Assembly (NCBI GenBank): GCA_910575835.1
Contig: CAJTGB010000022.1
Location: 1-64,000 of the forward strand
DNA: 64,000 nucleotides
From: Lachnospiraceae bacterium
GTDB lineage: Bacteria; Bacillota; Clostridia; Lachnospirales; Lachnospiraceae
Direction of reading: 5' to 3'
Shown piece after piece: positions 41,590-51,727 of this stretch (position 1 is the stretch's first letter; each line of letters begins with the position of its first letter). The position numbers and the translations under genes were made by a program. A model generated the notes under the pieces. The model was given only the letters and a program-made list of their open reading frames with translations. It was not told the DNA's origin and did not search any database.

Positions 41590-42183
41590 CTACGAAAATA
41601 ACATACGATGAACCTTATCTGACAATTCATCTCTCTTTGCATCAAATATTGCTCTCAGCGTACAGTTCTCTTCAATACCGCCGTAAACAAGGATGAAGCC
41701 ATTCTCTATATTCTTTCCGCTTCTGGATACCTTAAGGTTCCCGCCGTTTGCCTTCGCCTTCTGCTGGGCATCCTGTTCAAACCCTGTCGGCATCCTCTTA
41801 AGATCGGCAGCTGAGAAGAAGATCTCTCCCTCCTGCGGCAGCGCATATTTGCCAAGCAGCTTAAGTACCATATCGAAATATTCCTTATCTCCCAGATCTG
41901 TCACTGCCTCATACGCCTTATCAAGCACCGACGCGATCATCTCCTGCTTCGCGCCAAGAATCTTCGTTCTGCGCTGCAGGTCGATGGAGGATGCGATACG
42001 CTCTTTATAATTAGCTGTATCTGCTGCTGATTTCTTGGAGATGCTGCTTCGTCTTTTCTCGGCTTCTGCCTTCGCCTGATCGAGGATCTCTTCTGCCTCG
42101 GCATTCGCTTTCGCTGTCTTTGCGTCCGCTGCTGCCTTCGCCTCATTCAGGATTTGACTTTTCATCTTATCTAATCCCGCCAT
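41590..42183 (-). CDS. ntpE: V-type ATP synthase subunit E
   Basis: A 197-residue peripheral-stalk subunit. Its N-terminal half is a long coiled coil (MKSQILNEAKAAADAKTAKA, then ILDQAKAEAEKRRSS). The C-terminal globular part ends with NGFILVYGGIEENCTLRAIF and LSDKVHRMLF, characteristic of E. It pairs with subunit G to form the stator. Confidence 0.92.
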   Translation of the reverse strand: MAGLDKMKSQILNEAKAAADAKTAKANAEAEEILDQAKAEAEKRRSSISKKSAADTANYKERIASSIDLQRRTKILGAKQEMIASVLDKAYEAVTDLGDKEYFDMVLKLLGKYALPQEGEIFFSAADLKRMPTGFEQDAQQKAKANGGNLKVSRSGKNIENGFILVYGGIEENCTLRAIFDAKRDELSDKVHRMLFS

Positions 42184-42255
42184 AAACTTTAAGCCTCCTT
42201 ATCTTTGCAACCGGTCTCTTCAAACTCTGGTTGCATGATACATCATTCCTTACTA

Positions 42256-44765
<2,510 letters not shown>

Positions 44766-44812
44766 ATCCCTCCTTTACTACAATTCTCTCTCCATGTACG
44801 GCTGTGCAAAAG

Positions 44813-45121
44813 TCATACCAGCTCTGCAATCACCGCAGACACTACGTCAGACTCTTTTGAAAGCGCGTCATTCCTAAGCGATGCGATCTCTTTCTCTACG
44901 CTGTCCATCGCTTCTTGTTCTGACTTTCTCCCGGCTTCTTTTGCCGCATCAAGGTCTGCCGCAGCTTTTGCTTTAGCCTCGGCCTCAGCTTTACTTACCA
45001 TCTCAGCAGCCTCGGCTCTCGCCTTTTCAAGGATCTCGGTATAGGCTGCATCAGCTTTTTTTACGATATCTTCTGCCTCATTTTCCGTCTCCTTGATGGT
45101 CCTAATGGTTTCTTCTACCAT
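44813..45121 (-). CDS. ntpG: V-type ATP synthase subunit G (AhaH/NtpG-like)
   Basis: A 102-residue pure coiled coil: MVEETIRTIKETENEAEDIV, KARAEAAEMVSKAEAEAKAK and a Val-rich end. G pairs with E in the peripheral stalk. The frame extends to 45211, but that part holds the promoter. ATG at 45121 with GGTGGTG in front is the start. First gene of the operon. Confidence 0.88.
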   Translation of the reverse strand: MVEETIRTIKETENEAEDIVKKADAAYTEILEKARAEAAEMVSKAEAEAKAKAAADLDAAKEAGRKSEQEAMDSVEKEIASLRNDALSKESDVVSAVIAELV

Positions 45122-45195
45122 CTGTTCACCACCTCTCCATCTTAATACTAACAGTTGAAGTATAACTAGCGAAAAAATTATCACCATACAAAAGT

Positions 45196-45224
45196 ATAAT
45201 ATAATCTTCAAAAAAAGTCCACAA
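45196..45224 (-). promoter_or_regulatory. Promoter of the V-ATPase operon
   Basis: On the minus strand TTGTGG (45219-45224), 17 bases, TATTAT (45196-45201), 75 bp before the subunit G ATG. It lies in a very AT-rich stretch, so other starts are possible. Confidence 0.5.
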
Positions 45225-45269
45225 TATTATGTTTTTTTCTACTGACATTTCGATAATATCATACAAAAT

Positions 45270-45764
45270 TCAACTCCACTCCAACCTGTGCAACTCGCCG
45301 GAAAGCTTCAGGTCCGCGAATCCATTCTGCCTGAGCGCTTCATACAGCACGATTGCCGCCGAATTCCCCAGATTCAGGGAGCGGATCCCTCCCGTCATCG
45401 GTATCCGTATGCACGCCTCCCTGTGATCTACCAGGATCTCCTCCGGTATCCCCGCGCTTTCCTTTCCAAACATAATATAGCAGTCCGGCTCATACCTGAC
45501 CTCTGTATAGGTCTTCGCCGCCTTAGTCGTCGCCATGTAGATCTTCGCTTTGGGATTGCGTTCCAGAAACTCGTCATAATTAATATATGTGGTCACATCC
45601 AGATTATCCCAGTAATCCATCCCCGCACGCTTCAGATTCTTCTCGTTCAGCCTGAAGCCCAGCGGCTCGATCAGATGAAGCCTGGCATTCGCCGCCACAC
45701 AGGTACGACCGATATTCCCTGTATTCGCCGGAATCTCCGGTTCATGCAATACAATATTCAGCAT
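45270..45764 (-). CDS. trmL: tRNA (cytidine/uridine-34 2'-O)-methyltransferase
   Basis: A 164-residue SPOUT enzyme with a trefoil knot: NIVLHEPEIPANTGNIGRTC at the start, IEPLGFRLNEKNLKRAGMDY, MFGKESAGIPEEIL and IRIPMTGGIRSLNLGNSAAI VLYE. It methylates the ribose of the wobble base in tRNA-Leu isoacceptors. Complete. It is eight bases after the aminotransferase gene, in the same unit. Confidence 0.94.
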   Translation of the reverse strand: MLNIVLHEPEIPANTGNIGRTCVAANARLHLIEPLGFRLNEKNLKRAGMDYWDNLDVTTYINYDEFLERNPKAKIYMATTKAAKTYTEVRYEPDCYIMFGKESAGIPEEILVDHREACIRIPMTGGIRSLNLGNSAAIVLYEALRQNGFADLKLSGELHRLEWS

Positions 45765-45772
45765 ACGTCCTC

Positions 45773-46936
45773 CTAAGCCCTAAGCCTCTCCACAAATCTG
45801 CCCAGACGTCCGACCGCTTCTTTCAGATCCTCCAAGGAATAAGCATAGGATACTCTAAGGAAGCCTTCCCCGCATTCGCCGAATGCAGTTCCGGGCACCG
45901 CGGCAACCTTCTCTTCATCCAGGAGCCTGGTGGCGAATTCCTCGGATGTCATGCCGAATCCCTTGATACACGGGAATATATAGAACGCCCCAAAAGGCTC
46001 GAAGCAGGGCAGACCCATCTTCTGAAATTCATGGATCAGGAATCTCCTTCTCTGATTATAAGCCGTGCGCATCTGCTGCACCTCGCCGTCACAGTTCCTT
46101 AAGGCTTCTACCGCGGCATACTGGCTGTTAGTCGGCGCGCACATGATCGCATATTGGTGGATCTTAAGCATCTGTTCCGTGATCCTCTGCTGTCCGCAGA
46201 TATAGCCAAGCCTCCATCCGGTCATGGCAAATCCCTTGGAGAATCCGTTGATAACCAGCGTCCGGTCGCGCATCCCCGGCAGGGAAGCAATAGATACATG
46301 ATCATCCTTGTAGGTCAGTTCCGAATAGATCTCATCCGACAGCACATAGAGATCATGCTCCTTCACCACCTCGGCAACCGGCTCAAGGTCTTCCTTGGTC
46401 ATGATTGCGCCGGTCGGGTTATTCGGAAACGGCAGTACCAGAAGCTTCGTCTTCGGCGTGATGGCCGCCTTAAGTTCCTCTGCCGTCAGCTTGAATTCAT
46501 TCTCTTCCTTCAGCGGAATCACCACCGGAACTCCGTTCGCCAGAATCGTGCAAGGCAGATAAGATACATAGCTTGGCTGGGGGATCAGTACCTCATCTCC
46601 CGGATCCAGCATAGCCCGAAGCGCAATATCGATCCCTTCGCTTCCTCCGACCGTCACTATGATCTCGTTGTCAGGATCATAGGCAACTTGTATCTTTCTT
46701 TGTAAATATTTTCCAATCTCTACCTTCAGTTCCTTCAGCCCTGCATTAGAGGTATAGAACGTCCTTCCTCTTTCCAGAGAATAGATTCCTTCCTCACGGA
46801 CCCTCCAGGGCGTATCAAAATCAGGTTCTCCGACTCCTAGCGAGATAGCGTCCGGCATCTCACTTACCATATCAAAAAACTTACGGATTCCCGACGGCTC
46901 AATTCCAACAATTTTCTTAGATAAGGGATCTCTCAT
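45773..46936 (-). CDS. PLP-dependent aminotransferase, class I/II
   Basis: A 387-residue fold-type I enzyme. The catalytic Lys is in LVINGFSKGFAMTGWRLGYI. Other marks are SLGVGEPDFDTPW, PFPNNPTGAIM, LYVLSDEIYSELTY and EEGFLRVSYAYSLEDLKEAV. It is close to PatA/aspartate-type aminotransferases; the amino donor cannot be told. The start ATG shares one base with the stop of the upstream Lrp gene (TAATG), so the regulator and enzyme are translated together and the regulator may sense an amino acid related to this reaction. Confidence 0.92.
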   Translation of the reverse strand: MRDPLSKKIVGIEPSGIRKFFDMVSEMPDAISLGVGEPDFDTPWRVREEGIYSLERGRTFYTSNAGLKELKVEIGKYLQRKIQVAYDPDNEIIVTVGGSEGIDIALRAMLDPGDEVLIPQPSYVSYLPCTILANGVPVVIPLKEENEFKLTAEELKAAITPKTKLLVLPFPNNPTGAIMTKEDLEPVAEVVKEHDLYVLSDEIYSELTYKDDHVSIASLPGMRDRTLVINGFSKGFAMTGWRLGYICGQQRITEQMLKIHQYAIMCAPTNSQYAAVEALRNCDGEVQQMRTAYNQRRRFLIHEFQKMGLPCFEPFGAFYIFPCIKGFGMTSEEFATRLLDEEKVAAVPGTAFGECGEGFLRVSYAYSLEDLKEAVGRLGRFVERLRA

Positions 46937-47427
46937 TACGGCGTCACCAGCATCCTTTCTGATTTGTTCTTCTGGAACATCAAAGTTCCGTGGTCTTTGT
47001 ATTTCTTCAATATAAAATGTGTAGTCGTACTTATCACATCCTCAATAGGGGACAGCTTGCCTGATACAAATCTTGACACCTCCATAAGCGTCTTGCCCTC
47101 TACCGTCACGATCAGGTCGTATCCGCCGGATGTCAGATATACGGCAGTCACTTCAGGATAATTGCAGATTCTCTCGGCAGTCTTGTCAAATCCTTTGTCC
47201 CTCTGCGGCTTCACACTGACCTCGATCAGCGCGTTCACCCGCTCCTCTCCCGTCTTATCCCAGTCGATCAGCGTATGGTAGCCGCAGATGATCTTCTCCT
47301 TCTCCATCTGCGCCAGCTCATTGGCGATCGTCACCTCATCAGAGTCCAGGAGAACCGCAAGTTCTCCAAGGTCAGCCCTGCTGTTTTTCTCCAGATACTT
47401 CAATATCTGCTTTCTGATCTCTTCCAT
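46936..47427 (-). CDS. Lrp/AsnC family transcriptional regulator
   Basis: A 163-residue protein: an N-terminal winged helix (ILKYLEKNSRADLGELAVLL DSDEVTIANELAQM) and a C-terminal RAM ligand domain (VNALIEVSVKPQRDKGFDKT, SGGYDLIVTVEGKTL). The effector is unknown but the fused gene order with an aminotransferase suggests an amino acid. GGAGG lies before the ATG. First gene of lrp-aminotransferase-trmL. Confidence 0.9.
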   Translation of the reverse strand: MEEIRKQILKYLEKNSRADLGELAVLLDSDEVTIANELAQMEKEKIICGYHTLIDWDKTGEERVNALIEVSVKPQRDKGFDKTAERICNYPEVTAVYLTSGGYDLIVTVEGKTLMEVSRFVSGKLSPIEDVISTTTHFILKKYKDHGTLMFQKNKSERMLVTP

Positions 47428-47448
47428 CTTCTTTTACCTCCCTGTTTG

Positions 47449-48345
47449 TCATATCCATATCTTGTATATCTCATCCGGCGCAGGCCGGTCAATATACCGC
47501 ATATCCTCACCGTTACGGAGCACCTTGCCATTCCCTTCTGCGATCCGTCCGATCACGGACGCTCTGACCTGATTCTTCTCCAGCTCATCCGCCAGTGCTT
47601 CGCCGTCCTTCGCAAGCATCAGGAAGCTTCCCGCGGACGTCAGCTGATATGGGTTCAGCCTGTAATGCTCACAGATCTCTATCGTTTCCTGCAGGACAGA
47701 CATCCGCTTCATGTCTGCTTCTATTCCCATGCCGGTCTTCTGCGACAGTTCCCACAGCGCTGCCAGAATCCCGCCTTCCGTGATCTGATGTATCAGCGAT
47801 ACTCCGGCGCTTCTTGCGATCTTCAGCTCCTTTCCGGCAAACAGCCCATCCCGGCGGGACTGTATCTGATTGATGAATACGGGAGCGAACCTTTGTCTCA
47901 GTTCATCCTCCTTCTCATCAACGATGTGCAGCATTCCCTCCACACCGATCCACTTAACAAGCACGATATCCCGGCCTTCATCCGCATCCCGGCCTTCGCC
48001 TTCATCCTTGCCTTCATCCGTCTGAATATCCTTCCTCCCCAGACCAATTCCAGATATCAGGACAACCGGGGTTCTGTACAGAGGATTCTGCCGGATCTTC
48101 GTATTCTTAAGTTCTATTTTATATTCACGGCAAACCTTGCGGATCTTCTTCTCCATCGCATAGGCTTTTGTCCGGTCTGCCTGCGGCGGAAATATGATCT
48201 CTGCGTCGGCACTCATACGCTCTGCAGCTGCCGCCGCAAGCGAATTCGCCGCCCTTGCAAGCGCATATACGCCGGTCTCCTGCGACCAGCCGTATGCCGC
48301 GGCAGTCTCGCATATAAGCCTGCCCGCCTCTGTATTAATCTTCAT
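47449..48345 (-). CDS. AIR synthase-related (PurM/HypE/ThiL fold) protein
   Basis: About 298 residues. The C-terminal PurM-like part has GVSLIHQITEGGILAALWEL, SAGSFLMLAKDG and VIGRIAEGNGKVL, as in hydrogenase-maturation HypE and selenophosphate/AIR synthases. The N-terminal half (IVLVKWIGVEGMLHIVDE) is atypical and lacks the usual glycine-rich ATP motif at its start. A low-complexity DEGKDEGEGRDADEGRD insertion lies at about 108-124. Start ATG at 48345 follows GGGAGG by five bases. The reaction is unknown. It lies 21 bp upstream of the Lrp gene. Confidence 0.7.
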   Translation of the reverse strand: MKINTEAGRLICETAAAYGWSQETGVYALARAANSLAAAAAERMSADAEIIFPPQADRTKAYAMEKKIRKVCREYKIELKNTKIRQNPLYRTPVVLISGIGLGRKDIQTDEGKDEGEGRDADEGRDIVLVKWIGVEGMLHIVDEKEDELRQRFAPVFINQIQSRRDGLFAGKELKIARSAGVSLIHQITEGGILAALWELSQKTGMGIEADMKRMSVLQETIEICEHYRLNPYQLTSAGSFLMLAKDGEALADELEKNQVRASVIGRIAEGNGKVLRNGEDMRYIDRPAPDEIYKIWI

Positions 48346-48444
48346 ATTGGCCTCCCGCAATCTGCATTATCTCTGCTCCCAGAAAATAACAGCGCTTGAT
48401 ATCCGTGTTGGCTGCGCGTCCGCGAGCCGACGGTACAGCGCGCT

Positions 48445-48549
48445 CTACACTACCAGATAGGGGATGATCGACGTCCCGATCATGGCAATAATAACTACTA
48501 TAATAAGAATCGCGATGATTCTTCTTGTCTTTTTATCATTGAAATTCAT
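48445..48549 (-). CDS. 34-residue single-helix membrane protein (Prli42/DUF4044-like)
   Basis: ATG at 48547-48549, TAG at 48445-48447. A basic start (MNFNDKKTRR) is followed by one membrane helix IIAILIIVVIIAMIGTSIIP. This matches the shape and charge of Prli42-type micro-proteins, which anchor the stressosome in Listeria; in Clostridia the function is unknown. The ribosome site is weak (AGCAGG). Unknown whether expressed. No other gene is seen between 48550 and 48710. Confidence 0.6.
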   Translation of the reverse strand: MNFNDKKTRRIIAILIIVVIIAMIGTSIIPYLVV

Positions 48550-48710
48550 ATGATCTACCTGCTTCTTTCTTCGATAATTACGCATTTCCTATATTCTATA
48601 CTGTTTGCCGTACTTTTGCAAGAATTAAACGCATCATTCTCCGCCCGCATCGTTGACCGCCGGCAACGCAGTCTGATGGAAGTTAACCAGAATATAATAC
48701 AGACACTACA

Positions 48711-49037
48711 CTAGTACACCGAAAAATAAGTTCCTAGCCATATAACGCAGAATGATTTTTTATATGCAAGGCGGAGGAATGAGGCGTAGTGGGCGCTACG
48801 CCGATTGACGACAACGACGCAGATGGAAAATCAGGCAAGTTATATGGCTGGTTACTTATTATTCGGTGTACTAGTACAACGAATATTAAGTAATTGGCAG
48901 TTTGACTTGTTTATTTCCCTGATAGCACTACTCCCCAAGCCTCGACGTAGCCACCGCTACGCCTGCGTTTGTGAAGCAGCACTCTCAGGAAAATATTCTG
49001 CGTCAAACTATCCAAAACTTAATTTTCGTTGTACTAG
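48711..49037. repeat. Two abutting palindromic intergenic elements
   Basis: Unit 1 (48711-48874) begins CTAGTACACCGAAAAATAAG and ends with its near reverse complement (ACTTATTATTCGGTGTACTA). Unit 2 (48871-49037) begins CTAGTACAACGAATATTAAG and ends CTTAATTTTCGTTGTACTA. The units share CTAG at the junction. Both have inner arms (GCCATATAAC/GTTATATGGC; AGTTTGAC/GTCAAACT) and a GC-rich centre with short repeats around GTAGTGGGCGCTACGCC and GTAGCCACCGCTACG. They look like small non-autonomous (MITE-like) elements. Confidence 0.75.
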
Positions 49038-50754
49038 CATCCCGGCTCAGCGCATCCCTCTGACTGTAATCAAATAATACATATGCCCCCATCTCTGCAA
49101 AATATTCCAGGTGTGTCATCTTGCGCATCTGATTCCTGTCATACTCTGCATAGGCAGGCAGGTATCTTCTGTGCGTTTCCTCAGCTTCGTAAAATCTTCG
49201 CAGTTCCTCCTTAGACACCTTAGGTTCTCCCGCGAACGCGGGCCGGCTCTTCGCATTTTCCCGAAGATAATAATCATAAATCAGAAGTTCCCTGAACCGT
49301 TCCGTTTCCTTTGGCCATCCAAGCGCGATGTATTCCAGCAGGATCTCATATCTGGCGCTCCGTTTATGCTGTATCTTACCGTAGCCATGTTCTTCATAGA
49401 ATCTGCTCAGTCTGTCATACAGCATAAAGGCAGAAGTAAACTTCTGTTCAAGAGCTTCCAGTGTACAGGTGAATTGTCTGCTGTTATAATAGACCTCCAC
49501 CATCTCTTCAATCCCTTTAAGACGTATCGTATCCTCATAAGAGAGCCACTTAGTATACAACACCTCATAAGGCGGCCGGCTCTTGTACACCAAGCCGTAC
49601 TCTTCTTTCATCTCTTCCATATAAGAACCTTTCAGCACCTTCAGGAATCCAAGCTGAAGCTGCTGCGGCCTGAGGCTGTATACGTCGTCAAAGGACCTTG
49701 CAAAGCTTGCGATATCCTCATAAGGCAGCCCCGCGATCAGATCCAAATGCTGATGAATATTGCCTTTCCTGCGAATGCGTTCCACCGCGTTTCGCACCTT
49801 ATCAAAATCCATGACCCGCCGGATCTCCCGGATAGTATCAGGATTCGTTGACTGAATCCCGATCTCCAACTGAACCAGGCCCGGCCGCATTCCTTCCAAT
49901 ATCTTAAGCTCTTCTTCGTTCAGAAGATCTGCCGCCACCTCAAAATGAAAATTCGTGATTCCTCTGTCATGCACTGCAATATATTTCCATATGGCAATCG
50001 CATGCTCATGCCTGCAGTTAAACGTCCGGTCCACGAACTTGACCTGCGGCACCTCCTGATCGATGAAGAACTTAAGCTCCCTCTTCACTGTCTCCAGATC
50101 CCGGAACCTCAGCTGCCTGTCCACAGAAGACAGACAGTAACTACAGGAAAAAGGACATCCCCGGCTGCTCTCATAATAGATGATCTTATTCCTGAATTCC
50201 TCCATATTGTGATACACAAAGGGAACGCCGCTAAGATCCGTCACCGGGCGCCAGGGGTTGTCGCTGATTCTTCCGCCGGCATCCTTAAATGTAATTCCTT
50301 CAAGCATCCGAAGCCTTGTCCATAGCATATCCTGCCTGCCCTCTTCTGCCTCTTCTGCGCACTCATGATATCCCCGGCACAATCCGGCGAATGTCTCCTC
50401 CCCTTCGCCTTTGATCACACCTGTCACTTCTGGCAGACGGGCAAGCACATCCGCAGCATCATACGACACTTCCGGGCCTCCAAGCCAGACCGGCATATCC
50501 GGCCGCAGCTTCTTAATATCCCTGACAAGATCTTCTATATGCTCCAGATTCCAGATGTAGCATGAGAAGCAGAGGATGTCCGGCCTTCTTCCGTAGATAT
50601 CCATCAGAATATCATCCTTCTGCTGATTGACAGTATATTCCGCCAGTTCAATATCCCACTCCCCCGCGTGCGCCTCCGCGTATGCTTTCAGGCTGTAGAC
50701 CGCAAGATTCGAGTGTATATATTTGGCATTTATCGCAACAAGTAATATTTTCAT
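49003..50754 (-). CDS. Cobalamin-binding-fold radical SAM protein (DUF4080)
   Basis: About 583 residues: an N-terminal B12-binding-like domain (ILLVAINAKYIHSNLAVYSL, VWLGGPEVSYDAADVL, GVIKGEGEETF), a radical SAM core with cluster motif RGCPFSCSYCLSSVDRQLR (CxxxCxxC), EVAADLLNEE and LEIGIQSTNPDTI, and a C-terminal DUF4080 domain. Substrate unknown. The ATG at 50754 follows GGAG by eight bases. The last residues (…STTKIKFWIV) are encoded by the palindromic element, so the native C-terminus was probably replaced on insertion. Confidence 0.88.
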   Translation of the reverse strand: MKILLVAINAKYIHSNLAVYSLKAYAEAHAGEWDIELAEYTVNQQKDDILMDIYGRRPDILCFSCYIWNLEHIEDLVRDIKKLRPDMPVWLGGPEVSYDAADVLARLPEVTGVIKGEGEETFAGLCRGYHECAEEAEEGRQDMLWTRLRMLEGITFKDAGGRISDNPWRPVTDLSGVPFVYHNMEEFRNKIIYYESSRGCPFSCSYCLSSVDRQLRFRDLETVKRELKFFIDQEVPQVKFVDRTFNCRHEHAIAIWKYIAVHDRGITNFHFEVAADLLNEEELKILEGMRPGLVQLEIGIQSTNPDTIREIRRVMDFDKVRNAVERIRRKGNIHQHLDLIAGLPYEDIASFARSFDDVYSLRPQQLQLGFLKVLKGSYMEEMKEEYGLVYKSRPPYEVLYTKWLSYEDTIRLKGIEEMVEVYYNSRQFTCTLEALEQKFTSAFMLYDRLSRFYEEHGYGKIQHKRSARYEILLEYIALGWPKETERFRELLIYDYYLRENAKSRPAFAGEPKVSKEELRRFYEAEETHRRYLPAYAEYDRNQMRKMTHLEYFAEMGAYVLFDYSQRDALSRDASTTKIKFWIV

Positions 50755-50830
50755 GATCAAGGCTCCTTTAATTATTGGTATACTGCATTATATCCTGTTC
50801 AGGAAATCAGGAAAACTCTTCTCCACCCGG

Positions 50831-50859
50831 TTGACATTTGCCTCATTATACAGTAAAAT
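50831..50859 (+). promoter_or_regulatory. Promoter of the SRP RNA
   Basis: TTGACA (50831-50836), 17 bases, TAAAAT (50854-50859), nine bases before the estimated RNA 5' end. Confidence 0.8.
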
Positions 50860-50867
50860 TATAAACT

Positions 50868-51126
50868 GTGCAGCCGGGGTGTTAGCGGTACCTTGTACCT
50901 GCAATCCGCTATAGCAGGGGTGATATTGCGCTGAGGGCATCGATTTGTGGAGCTGCCCTTGATAAGTGGCGTCGAGGCTTGGGTCTTACGCGACGGGAAT
51001 CTGTGAATCGTGTCAGGTCGGGAACGAAGCAGCACTAAGCAGAACCTTCCGGGTGCCGTAAGGGTGCCTGGGCTGAGTTAACTGTCAAGGTAACGTCCGG
51101 GAATCCCTGTTCGAAGCGCAATGCAC
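50868..51126 (+). ncRNA. ffs: Signal recognition particle RNA, large (Bacillus) type
   Basis: About 259 nt. The ends pair (GTGCA/TGCAC). Domain IV is recognised by GTCAGGTCGGGAACGAAGCA GCACTAAG with its closing arm CCGGGTGCC...GGTGCCTGGG. The length and the 5' part with an Alu-like fold (GGGGTG, TGTACC) mark the long Gram-positive form with both Alu and S domains. It joins Ffh to target membrane proteins to the translocon. Ends are estimated from pairing. Confidence 0.88.
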
Positions 51127-51141
51127 AAAAAGAGTATATTT

Positions 51142-51178
51142 AAAGAAGGCAGATCATTCGTCAACTGCCTTCTTTTTT
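51142..51178 (+). terminator. Terminator of SRP RNA overlapping the end of tadA
   Basis: AAAGAAGGCAG/CTGCCTTCTTTTTT with a 12-base loop. The stem includes the last codons of tadA on the other strand and can serve both transcripts. Confidence 0.8.
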
Positions 51179-51633
51179 GATGCCCTTAATTCCTTGAAAA
51201 ACGTCTTCATCATCTGGCTGCACTCTCCGTCCAGAACCCCTGTCGTCAGTTCAGCCTGATGATTGAATTCTTCCATCCTCAGCAGATTCAATATTGAACC
51301 CGCGCATCCCGCCTTGGGATTCATACATCCCACGACCACCCTGGTCATGCGGGACTGTACGATCGCGCCGGCGCACATCTGACAAGGCTCCAGGGTTACA
51401 TACATCGTACATCCCTCCAGACGCCAGTCCCCTACCTTCTTACTTGCCTTCCTGATCGCGATCAGTTCCGCATGGGCCAGCGTGTTCTTATCCGTAGTTC
51501 TCCTGTTATATCCCCGGCCAATAATCTTATCCTCATATACGATCACACATCCAATCGGAACCTCTCCGATCGCATAGGCTTTCTTCGCCTGCCGGATCGC
51601 TTCCTTCATGTACTTCTCATCTACACTCAGCAT
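51154..51633 (-). CDS. tadA: tRNA adenosine(34) deaminase
   Basis: A 159-residue zinc deaminase that converts A34 to inosine in tRNA-Arg(ACG). Motifs: DKNTLAHAELIAIRKA (H-A-E, the proton shuttle and zinc ligand) and LEPCQMCAGAIVQSR (P-C-x-x-C). Full length. The ATG at 51633 has GGAG six bases upstream; the alternative ATG at 51645 contains that ribosome site and is less likely. It is convergent with SRP RNA. Confidence 0.94.
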   Translation of the reverse strand: MLSVDEKYMKEAIRQAKKAYAIGEVPIGCVIVYEDKIIGRGYNRRTTDKNTLAHAELIAIRKASKKVGDWRLEGCTMYVTLEPCQMCAGAIVQSRMTRVVVGCMNPKAGCAGSILNLLRMEEFNHQAELTTGVLDGECSQMMKTFFKELRASKKKAVDE

Positions 51634-51727
51634 ATCATTCTCCATCTGATTCTTTGGCAGACCTTATCGGCTGCATCTTCAGCAGCAGCTTCTTCAACGG
51701 CTTCTTAACACCTTACCGACCCATTGG

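Noticed and set aside
47275-48399. 374-codon plus-strand frame
   Set aside because: It lies fully antisense to the Lrp and AIR-synthase-like genes, which have motifs, ribosome sites and tight spacing. The product has no recognisable pattern.
48711-49037. CRISPR-like or terminator-like structure
   Set aside because: The repeats are inverted pairs of about 165 bp, not short direct repeats with unique spacers, and there are no T runs or cas genes.
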